Shown piece after piece: positions 1 through 10,926 of a stretch of DNA of 64,000 nt (within the stretch, counting starts at the first letter, position 1; the number at the start of each line of letters is the position of its first letter). This stretch comes from Baylisascaris procyonis (Eukaryota > Nematoda > Chromadorea > Rhabditida > Ascarididae), in contig JAZARR010000157.1 in NCBI GenBank assembly GCA_037389465.1, positions 434,001-498,000 on the forward strand, in the 5' to 3' direction. The position numbers were made by a program, and so were the translations under genes. Under the pieces are notes generated by a model, which worked only from the letters and a program-made list of their open reading frames with translations, was not told the DNA's origin and did no database searches.

Positions 1-1070
1 AGGCCACAGGGCCAGGGGTCCAGCTGATCGATTCTGATCAAGGTGTTTGCGAGCAATTCTTCACAATGAAGTTAGTATTTAACAGCTCATACTACTGGTA
101 ACCGGCGAATTTCCAAATAGTGCAGTTGTTACGCCAAAATTTAGAACTAGAAAAGGGCAAAAAGGAATTCGTATTGTATCACATAGTTTCAAAGAAGCTT
201 TAAAACCCTTTACAACACAATATTTCCTTCAAATAGGTGATTGGTTAGCAACAGTATAAAAAATTTCTTCCTTTTATTTAAAAGTACAATTCAAAAAAAC
301 TATTATAGCTGCAATATGCGAGTAAAGTGAACTTTTTCCTAGCACGAAGAATTTTTGCAGTGATACGATATTGTCATAGCTGCACCATTCAATCACAATA
401 TCAAAACGCACCGATAAGCGCTTAATTGGTCACGAATCATTTCCGCCTTGAAGTTGAGTATTGATGTGTTTTGTTAGGTTTTTATTTATAGGGGTTTGTA
501 TGAAGGTGCTCTGCATACGTATGTTTTCAATGCTTTTAACCTATTTAGTCAATTACAACCTAAGTTTTAGTCACATTGTCTGACCTGCGTCTTCTTCGAC
601 TTGAGTTGCATCTCATTTGAGAATCGATAGTCTATGCCTGAAACATTCTGTCATAGCGACACAGTTTTTCGGAACATTTCGTCACAACGTTGACAAATTT
701 CGCTGTAATTCGATTCGATTGTTGCATCTCTCAAAGCGTTTCTTATCACTGATCAAAGTTGTTGATAAGTTTTAAAGAAATTTCGACTTGCTCCAACTTG
801 CCGAATATTTTATATTTCTATGAATTATGATGATCGAAAATTGATGCTGTTAAAAAGGTACCAAAATTATGTTAATAATTTATACTTCAGCTATCTTTGA
901 AAATCATTTTGCGATGTAGCACTTTTTGCTTCAACAGTGCGAATTAGTTTTTACTCATAGTTGACTCCTCTCCGGTAGAAAATTTTCTGATTATATATAC
1001 ACCAGACATGTTCTTATCTTTTACCTTTTTTTTTTTGTTTGGTTAGTCAGTGGTTGTTCATTGAGAAATG

Positions 1071-1082
1071 CCCCCCCCCCCC
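1071..1082. repeat. C12 homopolymer in a pyrimidine tract
   Basis: Twelve consecutive C are followed by a CT-rich stretch to about 1130. It is a simple repeat and its length may be uncertain in the assembly. Confidence 0.8.
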
Positions 1083-1723
1083 TCCTCCCACCACTTCTCT
1101 TCACCTTATTCCTTCCTCTGGATTGCGGCTGTCTTTTCCCTTTCATGCATCTATCAATTTCAATAGTTAGGCAATTCTATGGACTTGTTGAATAACATCG
1201 AAATGTATTCCGTAACATCCGCAATATCATCCTCTCAGTTTAAAATAGAATTAAAAATTTCTAAAGGTGTCAAAGTCTCCCAGATTGTTATCCTCTGTAG
1301 GATTTTCATTATCGATCCCAATCGGATCGTCGAAATATCAGTCTTTTTTTCGAAGATTTATATGAGCAATCGAAACAGTTAAACTTTGAACACATTATTT
1401 CGTTATTTTATTATTGAATTATGCAGGTGATTGTTCAGATGAGCGCTAAGTATGAGAACATGCTGTGCTAGCTCATGATGATGTGCTGTTGCACCTGTTC
1501 TTTTAATTATTTCCTATTGAGCAGGTAATTGCTATTGAAATACCTCTTTTTTAATTATTTTATGAGCAAGTAGTTCGTATTGAGGTGAATGTTGGTTAAT
1601 AGAAGGTCACAGAAATCTATATTTCAGTGATGGCACTTTCTATATGAAAGTTTTTTGTCTTTGCTCTATATCCTAAACATCTTAGGCTTGAGGCTATTTG
1701 TTTTTTTTATTTGTTTATTTGCC

Positions 1724-1748
1724 TATTTATTTATTTATTTATTTATTT
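1724..1748. repeat. TTTA tetranucleotide microsatellite
   Basis: About six uninterrupted TTTA/ATTT repeats preceded by degenerate ones from about 1700. No function is implied. Confidence 0.8.
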
Positions 1749-2675
1749 AAAGCGATGCGACTTTTCTTTCCTCGCGATGATAGCCACCATCTTTGAGGTG
1801 ATAGAGTTTTACTTTATTGTCTGAGGCGAACCAAACGCGAGGTGTATACTGGTATTTCAGTCTAGCAATTTTTATCCGTTCAAGCCTCTACGTTGCTCAT
1901 ATTTTAGTTGATTTGCTGTATTTGGCATTCTGTCGATCTTGATATGAATTGATGTGATAGAAGGCGGAAATGTCGCAGATCATTAGCTTTAGGTGCAGAA
2001 GCCGTTGAACATCGTGGCGTTTTTTATCACTTGGTCACTTGATTGCGCGAACCGTTATAGTAAGAACAGCGACTCCAAAGTGAAAAAAGAAGATCACCTA
2101 TATTAGCAACAATCATCGCACAGAATATGTACCGAGTTGGAGGTAGGCTATTTTCGAAATAAATTGTTGTATATTTCATTAGTAAATTTCTTTTCATCGA
2201 TACCCCTTTTTACGAATAGATCTGACTTTCGTCATCAGTAAAATTTAAACAGATCGATGCCAACTTGTTAAGATAACGGAAATGTTTATTTATAATAAAA
2301 GCGATTTCAGCAATTTTTTCAGTTGTGCATTTCATCGGAAAATCTTTGAAATCAGCACGAGTTTGTAGGAGCAAGTTTTATTTCTTTCGTTTTGTTTTAT
2401 TTACCTCTCACATTTTGCTCTTACATCGTCATATTGGGCAGTTGCTTTGCGTGCTGAATTTCTGGCAGTTGGACAGTGAATGCTCCTTATAGATATTAGA
2501 ATCAGTAAGTCGGAAGAACCTCTGTTTTTCGAAGCTGTTATAAGTGCTGTTGCATGACGGGGAAGGGTATTTTTAAATAACTGAATTTACTTCCCCGCTT
2601 AATGGGAAAATATAGGATGAACCCTATCCTGAATTTATTTGCTATTTATTTGGAAAAGTATAAATCGTTAAATCG

Positions 2676-3540
2676 TTGCGGTTGAATCGTTAAATCGTGA
2701 CCTGGACTTGATCAGAACTCGAAGCGCAATCACTATGCCCATAGTCATTTTCGGGCAGAGAGTGTTGTGATCGGAAGTTTACAAATGTTGCTGTCTCTGT
2801 ATTATAGTGGAGAGGAATCGCATGCATTATTTTATGATGTCTGTTGCAGAACATTGAAGTAACGAATGCAGCAGAGAAGGATCTATGTAACAGGTTGGCG
2901 GCTGCCGAGAAGAAGGTGCAGGACATATCGACAGACAGAAGATGCCAGCGAAGGAAGACGCCGATTGGGAAGGCAACTACAATACGACAATGAAGAACTT
3001 GCAGGAGCTGGGAGACGGGCCCGAAACTGGGTTTTCGAACTATGACAAGGTGCTTTTTGTGGTCATTTCCGCTGGTGCTTAGGTTATTAGACGATAGCTG
3101 GACGACTGGAGGGATATTGAAGTGAATTTCTGCTGTTTTGTTTAGCTGAGTTTGCACTTTGAAGGCTTCTTTAATTGATCCATTGCGTTTAGGTTTGTTT
3201 AGATACTATGACATGATGCTATAAGCAAATGTGTTTGAAGTGGTGATTGTGTTTTGAAGGGGAATAGAAATTCGAATTGTATATGCTAATTATCGCTTAT
3301 AGATTTTATCATATGTTCCTCATGGATACAAAGTTGATAATATTGGGTTTATTATTAGCACTAGCTGAATCCGTTTTTAAATATATGTTCTTATCACTAT
3401 TTTGATGCGCATTCGTTGGAATTCTGTTTACTGCTAGCAGGCTGTTTTTACAGATTGCGCGATTACATTAGCGGTGGTGGATTCTATAATTCTTGATAGA
3501 GTGAGTAAAAATGTTTAGTTCAGGATCACCATCTCTTCTG
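2676..3540. repeat. Truncated extra copy of the coiled-coil exon region
   Basis: This segment matches about 50071-50936 in unit 3, with more distant copies in units 1 and 2 at about 9640-10230 and 28070-28840. The match starts inside the words around TTGCGGTTGAATCG and stops at 3540, where sequence corresponding to 21966 begins. It is therefore the tail of a copy whose remainder is missing or has been replaced. It carries one pseudo-exon (2850-3049). Confidence 0.8.
2850..3049 (+). pseudogene. Lamin-like coiled-coil exon remnant, copy 0
   Basis: A 200-nt island is bounded by a CTGTTGCAG acceptor and a CAAG/GTGCTT donor. Frame 1 opens with NIEVTNAAEKDL and reads LRNRLAAAEKKVQDISTDR (here with Cys for the first Arg), a heptad-like helix; it runs into TGA at 2991. 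The continuing sense is in the next frame: KEDADWEGNYNTTMKNLQ to SNYDK at the donor. The switch lies near base 2942 and fits one lost base. The same switch is present in three other copies (9729, 28151, 50241). Helical composition and position in the exon series fit coil 1B of a lamin or intermediate-filament rod, which is inference. No complete gene surrounds it, so it cannot encode a full protein here. Confidence 0.6.
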
Positions 3541-4684
3541 GAGTTTTAAAGAACCTTTCGCATTGAAAAGGTAATTTTTTTGATGGGGCATGTGTGAGTG
3601 TTTAAAGATGAAGTTGAACAGTTTCCAGAGTTGCTAAAAGGTGCCATAAAACCCAGTTGTGCATAGTTTTCGCAGATATACAGGACATTTACTTTCACTA
3701 GGAGGGAACTATATTTGACTCAAAGTCTTTAGCATTTTAATATGTTTGTGAGGAATGCAGATTTTTGCATCTGGGAATGGAAACTAAAATGCTTTGGAAT
3801 TGATGGCGAACAAAGTTTTGCTTTTGTTTTGACATGTTTTTCCAAGGATAATCCCAAAGTTTTAAAGTTCCGATGAGCATTGGGTTGTTTGGAGGAGGTT
3901 CTATTGAGGGGGTGGGGGTATATTTTTATTAATAACCTTCGAGACAAGTGAGATATGCTGCGGCAACGGTATGCAATGCTTGGGGCGTATAAAGGCATTT
4001 AATTTTTTTAAAAGTTTTTTAGTACGTTTACCTCTCATACCGGGCAGTTTGGGAGGGGGGAATGATTTAAGGTAACAGGATGTGTTTCTATTGGTTGTTA
4101 CGGCTGTTGTTTTCGTAATGTGCTTGATTTCCGTTTTAGTGTAGTAGTATTTTAGCATTACGGTAGATCTTTGCAAATATCATTTTCGGCACGCTAGTGT
4201 ATCATTTAATTACTGTTGCTATGCTATTATGGTGTTTAGCTGTTTTGACATAAGACTAACTTTTTAAGTGATGAAGTAGCAAGCATGAATGCCCGATATG
4301 GTGGAGCGCATTAATGTACCTGCTCGTTAGTTGGGAGTCGATGATTTTCTTAACTCGGGAAAAGGAAAAATGTGTTTGGGAAATTTGTATTATTTGGGGA
4401 AGTAGGTGAAGATACAGTCGACGTGTGATGGTCAATTTTGTGGATCGACAAGGGGGACCGAAAATGGAGAGACGGTTCGACTTAATTTAGTCATGTTGTG
4501 TGGGATTTTAAGGTTTTCTGATGTTTTCAGTTTGAATCGGATCTTAGAAAAGGTGGGCGTCCGCTGTTGTTGTAACATCATTGTAGTGGGTTATGTGGTT
4601 GCATCCATAATTTTAGAGGCAGTGAATGCGTGATGTTCACCTTCATAAGGATTCTTTCATGAACAGTGTTAGCAACGTTGACTT

Positions 4685-4731
4685 ACAGGTGTGTCATATT
4701 GCAATAGAACAGGTGTGACATATCGCAGTAG
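4685..4731. repeat. Imperfect 24-nt tandem pair
   Basis: Two near copies start ACAGGTGTG and end TAG, at 4685-4707 and 4709-4731, matching at 20 of 23 positions. The pair is preserved in unit 2 at about 23114-23160. Each copy contains a CAG/GTGTG word resembling a splice junction, but no coding frame is evident. Confidence 0.55.
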
Positions 4732-5044
4732 ATGTGTTTTAGTCATCTTAGGTGTTGAGTTCAACTTACAGGTATGATACGTAAGAATGTGAGTGGCGCA
4801 CAGATGACTGCGGGAGGTGAGCTGGCCACGCACTTGAAGGTCGTCGGAGATAAGAGCTGTCGATGGAAGGATTGAAATTCATAAAAAGCGGCGATTCACT
4901 ACCGATTCGGTGCAGTGCTGTCGCCATGGAATTCAGGTGATGAGCCTTCAGGTTTTTGAAAGGACTTCTTTTTAACATTTGTTTCATCGCTGTGCAGAGG
5001 GAAGGGAGTAGGGAATAGGTAAATAGGTACGTTTTTTTAGTTCT

Positions 5045-5320
5045 TTGGTGATTGAAAAATATAAGCTAAACGAAAGGAACGGTCGGTATATATCTGACGA
5101 TGTAAACGGAGTCCTAATAACTTGTGTTAATGGATTGGGAGCTCTCGAAACAGTCGAGAGCCCTGACCGAATTCGAGTGGGATGTGATTATGCTTGTAAC
5201 TACAGTCACGGTCGATTAGGCGTGGAATCTCAGGGAGCTGTGATATTCGTGGTCTGTGCTGCTGCTACGGACGTTTTGGAATGGTGTGGGCTTTGTTTAC
5301 TTCAGCTTCTGCTTAGCTGA
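5045..5320 (+). other. Open frame of 91 codons, unproven
   Basis: The frame has a mixed, protein-like composition (for example GVESQGAVIFVVCAAATD) but no family I recognise. The copy in unit 2 (23474-23755) stays open despite a 6-base in-frame insertion. The other differences I see between the two are three amino-acid-changing and one silent, giving no sign of purifying selection. No good acceptor or start context was seen. It may be chance openness in a slightly GC-richer patch that also holds a small hairpin (5141-5161). Confidence 0.15.
5141..5161 (+). other. Perfect 8-bp inverted repeat
   Basis: GCTCTCGA at 5141-5148 and TCGAGAGC at 5154-5161 form a perfect stem with a 5-base loop. It is kept in unit 2 at about 23576-23596. 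No downstream T-run or known element accompanies it. Confidence 0.5.
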
Positions 5321-6308
5321 CGTTGGTGATTTGTTTTTGTATTGTTTGGCTGTCGGAGAATGCAGCAAGCATTCTTAATGAGGCGTCCCCATTTGATGTT
5401 TTCTGCAGCGTAGTATCATCGGAGACTATCATAAGCTATTATCTTTCGTAATGCTGGCCTTCGAATTGGGGGTTGAGGTTCCTGTTTTGTCGGCTTCTCT
5501 GGCCTTTTGGGCAGAGATCACTTCCTGCCTCTCCGCTCCTCAACACTTTCATTTCTGCAAGTCGGAGTATTCTGCCTCAAAATTGCTATACAGAACAACG
5601 ATCTTCGTATGTTTTAATATTGAGCGGCGCTTTGGGTAGAAGTTGAAATAGAGGAAGCGCTTATCAAACCGTTCCTTTTCTTTTGTTTATATTTTCCTCC
5701 GTTTCTTTTAGAGTCAGGCTGATTGGCGGAACGGGGAGTGGTTTATCCTAAATAGTTAGAAGAACGTATGAAGGAAAACCTTGTTGCTAGCTTTAATTGC
5801 TTTTATTTTTAGTGATGGAAGCAATTGATGGTTCCGTTTCATGGTTGATGAACAACTAAGCACTATGTACAGGTGATTATTTTTTTTATCATTGATAGAA
5901 TCAATTTGTCATGGCTAAGGAGAACATCGACAGCTTAATATTCTATCAGAGATCTGTCGGTCGAAATATTTGTGCTTTATCCATGTTAAGCAGATATTCT
6001 TTGGAAACAGTTTGTAACCTTTATACTACGATTTGGTTTATATGTAAAGGACTACCACTGGAAAGCGGTCATTGCATGCTACCTATAAGAAAGCTATCAC
6101 TTGCCTTCGAAGAAGTAGTTGAGCAGAAAATATAACCGAGTACTGATGAGTGGATGAGATTCGTCCTCAATGACGTTGCTTTATGAAAGATTCGATAGTA
6201 CAGAAGCTGAATGTGTTGGTTTTTCAGTCTTATTGACACCGTTTTGAGCAGAAATTTACTTTCTAAGCAGAAGTCGGCTTTCAGGAGAGCGTTACTTTCT
6301 ATTTGCAG

Positions 6309-6447
6309 TAGTGGAAACCCTGAATCAGGAGCAAACAGTGTTGGGACTCGTGGTGAGTCGGCTGACAAAGTGACGAAAGTGCGCAGCGCTGACCCGCATG
6401 GTAGTCCGCTCAATCCGATCTCCATTGTGCCCAATTCCACTAAATCG
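6309..6447 (+). pseudogene. Ser/Pro-rich head-like exon, unit 1 copy
   Basis: This island has a strong acceptor (CTATTTGCAG) and a consensus donor (TCG/GTATGT). It is open for 46 codons in one frame: SGNPESGANSVGTRGESADK, then VTKVRSADPHGSPLNP and ISIVPNSTKS. It is rich in Ser, Pro and Gly, and SPLNP resembles the Ser-Pro site before the rod in nuclear lamin heads. This is the 5'-most member of the exon series in the unit, as expected for a head domain. It ends in phase 0 and the next exon (8285) has an open phase-0 frame. Assignment to a lamin head is inference from order and composition; disordered Ser-rich sequence is not diagnostic. The gene as a whole is broken downstream. Confidence 0.45.
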
Positions 6448-7986
6448 GTATGTCGTTTAATTGTCTTAATGCAAGTTTTTATAACCCTTTATAATGTTGA
6501 CAGTTTAATAGAGGTTAGGAAGAGCGGTATTCTTTCTGATATCCTTTTGTTGCTTTTATGCGTTATACTGGTAGCCAGCCCATGGGGTTCGAACGGGTTA
6601 TATATGAAGATATGAGTTGATAGGAATAGGGGTGTCGATGGGTGGTAACATTATTAACTGGCTACGGGTAATGAACGCTGGCAAGCTTTGGGTGCTTGGA
6701 TTGGAACCATTTGACAGAAATGAGGAAATAAGCTAAAACAATAGACACAACTTCATCCATATACTAAAAGAAGGTTAAATTGAGCGGCATGTTTGATTCT
6801 GTTTAAGCGCTGATTTATTTTAAATTTGCTAGTATGATATGCCCCAAATATAGTGGCTAAAGGCTGGTGTAGGTACATTGTCAGCATCTATTTTTGTCTC
6901 CGTAGGATTGCAGCTTTTGTTAGTAGTGATTAGCGTGATTCACGGTGCCTAATTTATCTCCCATGTGGTGCGGATAGTTGAAATATCATACAGCGTTAAA
7001 TGAGGTCACTTTCCATTCCTTCTTTCTGTTACCGGTCGTTGTAGGGGATCCCTTCTCTCATTTGAACAAATGTCAATGAGTTTTAAAAAGCAATCATCCG
7101 TCGAAGGATAAAAGAATCATAAAGCAATACAGAATTTCCGAGGGCATTTTTGCCTGAGTCTGGATAGTTGTTTAGGTGGAATAGTAGAGGTCATAAGATT
7201 TCATATACGGCTGTCTTGTCCTGATTTATTTCTCTTTCTGGATTTTGGTGGATTGAGTTTGGTGTCTTCTGGTTGACTTTTAGCGGGGTAGCTGAATTAA
7301 CAACATTTTGTTTCTGTGGGAATAATTCCCTACCTTAGTTTCTTTTTAATCCTTTTGAAGGCGAATTACGTATTCTATGAAAAACTTATATATTGCTGGA
7401 GTTACGGAATATTTCTATGGGAAGTCGTGGTTAGGTTTTGATTTAATATCTTTTGACAGTAAGCTGTACCGGATACCTATTATGGTGCGAACTCGCCATG
7501 AATTTAGCAGCCATAATCGTAAACTAATTGGAAGTGGTGACTATAATCTAATAATTGCTTGAATTGAATGGTGAGGTAGGCCCACATTTAGCGTCAATGA
7601 TCAGCCAAGCAGCAGGACAATTTACAGGGAGGTACGCGATTGACTTTCCCTGAAAGCTCATATTCGATACAAATGGGTTGCCGCTCAGTGAGGTAAGGCA
7701 CTGAACCGATGGGATTTTAATTAACTATGCAGGTTAATAGCCAGAACACATACATAGACAGGCAGACAGCGCAATATTCTGTAATACACTGCGCCTTAAA
7801 CATTTGAAGTACTTTTAAGTGCATTATTGAAGCATACAGTATTTAAATCCCATTATAATTAATTCAGTTATGTTGTCTAGATTATGATAGCAATTGATGT
7901 GATTGGCCGGTTAGCAGAACTTTGCAACCGCCATTTGCCGTTTCCTTGAACTTCAGATCTCCTTATGCTGAAATGTTAAGGGGTCA

Positions 7987-7995
7987 GGGGGGGGG
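7987..7995. repeat. Length-variable G-run
   Basis: Nine G here, eight G in unit 2 (26422-26429), and G8-T-G6 in unit 3 (47931-47945). It is a fast-changing marker that distinguishes the three units. Confidence 0.7.
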
Positions 7996-8284
7996 AATGG
8001 ACAAGAAAGTTGATGAAACGTTGAAACGTTTGGTGAGCATAACCCGAGCGCATAAGAGTAGCGGATCATATTCGGTCATTTGGTTTCAACAACGGCTCAT
8101 TTCTTTTGCTATCGGCCTTAGGAATGTTTTGCACTGATAACATAGAATGCAAAATTTTGTGTATGACCACTTGTGGCGTCGTTTGTATTTCCTTTGCGTG
8201 GGAAAGGCAATTAGGTAAGCGTCTTCTGGCACCCATTTGTGGGCTTTATAACTTTTATGATATCACTGAGTTTGCATAATCCAG

Positions 8285-8513
8285 GTGAACGACTTGAAGC
8301 CATGTGAAGAGAAACATTGTGCGGCGATGCTGAAGGGAAAAATGAAGCGGAACTCGGCGGGTGGCAAAATGGATGAGTCAGGTGCGAGCGAGGGAAACGG
8401 GTGTCTTCGACTGAAACAGCTTGCAGCCGTCTACCTGGTGGAGCTGCCAACAACAAAGTCATCAGTCGTGCGGTCTCGGATATAGCTTCAATGAGTTCTG
8501 CGCCGAAAATTCG
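8285..8513 (+). pseudogene. Lamin-like coil exon remnant, unit 1 copy
   Basis: A 229-nt island between an ATAATCCAG acceptor and TCG/GTAAAC donor. Phase 0 is open for 66 codons (starts VNDLKPCEEKHC, stop TAG just before 8486) and is continuous with the head exon. The frame that reads as coil in unit 3 is stopped here by TGA after LEAM. A third frame reads LGYSFNEFCAEN at the 3' end. Compared with unit 3 (48235-48419) this copy is 44 nt longer, which is not a multiple of three, so the two cannot share one frame throughout. It is read as a decayed exon from the start of coil 1B. Confidence 0.45.
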
Positions 8514-9728
8514 GTAAACTTATAGTTATTAAAATCTGATCTGCTAGCTAGGAATGGAGCGCAGAATAGGAAGATGGGAATTTTTCTAAGGGGAGGAAGT
8601 TTGTAGTTGCTTAATAAAACTTTATTCCATTCGCAGTCAGCGGCACATCTGTGATCCGTTCTCATGCGCACGATGTAGATGCACGTTAACGATACAGTCG
8701 GCGATGTAATTAATCGGAACGATTGCAGCGAATATACGGGTGCCTAATCTTTTTTGAGAGCCTATATATAACCATTTTCTTGAATAGCTTTAGCCTAGCA
8801 GATAGCATTACCACAGTACAATTATCCATCATTTCTAAAAAGAAGATGCAAGAGTAGTGTCCAATTGCTGGAAAAATACAAGAATAGTATCAACGCTATG
8901 CCCCTCTAAATGGAGCTTCGCTTACCCACTTATAACCTCAACACCTTTATTTAAATGAGACATATAGGGCTGCAATAGATAAATGGAACTCGAACGTGTA
9001 CAAACTATCCAACAGTGGGAAATATTATAGAGGCAGAGATGCAAACAAAGAGAGAAAGCGCTTCCAGACAACGAGAGTAAGATAAGGGTGTGTTTTGTGC
9101 GTTGCGTTTTTGTGTGTGCTGATAATTGTGTGTGATGATAATGATAATAGTTAGCTGGCTGCCCTTCGAGTATCGGGCGCGCACCAGGATGCGAAACCGT
9201 CCTCTTGTTATGGTGCTGTTGGTTTTATACTTGGATGATCGCATATTTTATAGAACGCTTGTCTATTTGCATATTCTCCCAATTATCACTGCGTCTTGAG
9301 GTTGTAGCTGCAGTTGAATTTGCAGCTTTGTTATTGGTCGTGCATATATATCGTTGTTAAGGGCGGAGAATGATTCGTGAAGATGAAAAGTTCGATAATA
9401 GTCACGTATGTAAATCACCTCACCTCGATAATAGTCACCTTAGAACAGCCACGTATGTTTTCTGTATCATGATCCTTGATTGACTTTGGAAAGCAAGTCA
9501 AATTTGTACGATGGAGGACCCTAGTTTAAATTGTCTGTTTGAAACTTGAAAAGTATGAGAGATGGAAGTTGATTGTGGTTAGCTTCACAACGAATATTGC
9601 GTAATCTTACGATTGGATCGTGAAATCAGTGGGCTGGAAAGTGTTGTGATCGGCAGTTCACATATGTTGCTGTCTGTGTATTATAGAGGAGGGGAATCGT
9701 ATACATTATTTTATGATGTCTGTTGCAG

Positions 9729-9928
9729 AACATTGAAGTAATGGAGGTGACAGAGGAGGATCTACGTAACGGTTTGGCGGCTGCCGCGAAGAAAGTGCAG
9801 GAGATAACAGCAGACGGAAGGTGCTAGAGAAGGAGGACGCCGATTGGGAAGGCAACTACAATACGACAATGAAGAACTTGCAGAAACTGGGAGACGAGCT
9901 CGAAACTGGGTTTTCGAACAATGACAAG
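9729..9928 (+). pseudogene. Lamin-like coiled-coil exon remnant, unit 1 copy
   Basis: A 200-nt exon-like island with TGTTGCAG acceptor. Frame 1 reads EVTEEDLRNGLAAAAKKVQE then TAG at 9825. The next frame continues KVLEKEDADWEGNYNTTMKN and ends NNDK at the donor in phase 0. The one-base shift is at the same place as in the other three copies. Heptad-like spacing and Glu/Lys/Ala richness support a coiled coil. Confidence 0.6.
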
Positions 9929-10347
9929 GTGCTTTTTGTGGTCATTTCCGCTGGTGCTTAGGTTCTTAGACTATAGTTGGACGACTGGAGAGGTTTATAG
10001 ATTTCATCATATGTCTCATCGATACAAAGTTGATAATATTGAGTTTATTATTCGCACTAGCTGAATCCGTTTTTGAATATATGTTCTTATCACTATTTTG
10101 ATGCGCATTCGTTGGAATTCTGTTTACTGCTAGCAGGCTGTTCTTACAGATTGCGCGATTAGATTAGCGGTGGTGGATTCTATAATTCTTGATAGAATGA
10201 GTAAAAATGTCTAGTGTGGAATCACCGCCTCTTCCGGGCGAAGAACGTGATGCCATTATAAGGTCTTTAATCAGCATGGCATGATATCATCTGGTGGGCA
10301 GTAGATATCGTTATGGCTGTATAACGATACTGAATACTGAGCAGTTG

Positions 10348-10352
10348 ACAAA
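10348..10352. other. Deletion junction in unit 1
   Basis: Sequence up to GAGCAGTTGAC matches unit 2 to about 28943. Sequence from TATTTCCTCAACTT onward matches unit 2 from about 30647. The intervening 1.7 kb, still present in units 2 and 3, is gone; it contains the two exon remnants corresponding to 28984-29142 and 30124-30313. Confidence 0.85.
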
Positions 10353-10895
10353 GTCTATTTCCTCAACTTTATAAATTGTTAGATGAAATGCCAGCTCTGT
10401 TTGAAAGTCCGATAAGCTTTACAGTCCGCCGTCAAGGAGTTTTTAGCATTTGCCGTTTTCTTCGTTTTCTACTTTGGTGTGAAATATGCATCAGTTGCAG
10501 TCCCTCTATGTTTATTTGCCTGCGGCCTTGACGCCTAAATTCGGATTCGACTTGATGTCTAGATTTCCGGGGTTTCGGAGCTCCGGAGTTAACTGTACAA
10601 ACACTGCTTAAGGTTTTTCGATATCTTCACTAGGGTAACTGTGGAGTACCTTCAACAAATTCTTCTTTCATGCAGATCTGAAAGGCTTGCTAGCCAACTC
10701 AACACTTCTTGCAGGCTATGATATTGGTGATCATGGTTAATGGTTGGATACATGCTACCCTTTGCTATTATGCTGAAAACCGAGAATTAGCTAAAAATAG
10801 AACTCAACACAAGTTCTGATAAGAGATTGGCATTGTTGCTATTTTGATGATTTCAGGTCGATTCTTCTATCTTTATTCTTAGGTCACCTCAGCAG

Positions 10896-10926
10896 TAGCA
10901 GTCACCTCGAAGACAGGTGACTGCTA
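10896..10926 (+). other. Perfect 12-bp hairpin, unit 1 copy
   Basis: TAGCAGTCACCT (10896-10907) and AGGTGACTGCTA (10915-10926) are exact reverse complements around a 7-base loop. Copies at 31186-31216 and 53291-53321 are unchanged. It is preceded by a related word, AGGTCACCTC, at 10881. Function unknown; it is not followed by a T-run. Confidence 0.7.

Larger units (their letters stand above)
1..2675. other. Single-copy left flank, no gene recognised
   Basis: This stretch has no copy elsewhere in the window. It is T-rich on the + strand and looks like intron or intergenic DNA. It contains a run of 12 C at 1071-1082 inside a pyrimidine-rich patch, and a TTTA microsatellite at about 1724-1748. 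The open frame at 1179-1382 (67 codons) has no recognisable motif and no convincing splice context, so it is not called as a gene. Confidence 0.6.

Noticed and set aside
2690..3157. 155-codon minus-strand frame (and 50081-50317)
   Set aside because: Antisense shadow of the coiled-coil exon at 2850-3049 and 50241-50440; no own splice sites or domain.
3729..4176. Minus-strand frames at 3729-3998 and 3901-4176 (and 22158-22605)
   Set aside because: Overlapping frames through T-rich DNA with poly-Pro from a G-run; no protein-like pattern.
6585..6600. GGTTCGAACGG as a tRNA B-box
   Set aside because: Does not match the B-box end and has no acceptor stem or anticodon arm upstream.
8430..8513. RNA-binding (ELAV-type) RNP1 in LGYSFNEFCAEN
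   Set aside because: Similarity to LGYGFVN(Y/F) is limited to a few residues and key glycine and aromatic positions are changed; the lamin-like reading of the exon explains the context better.
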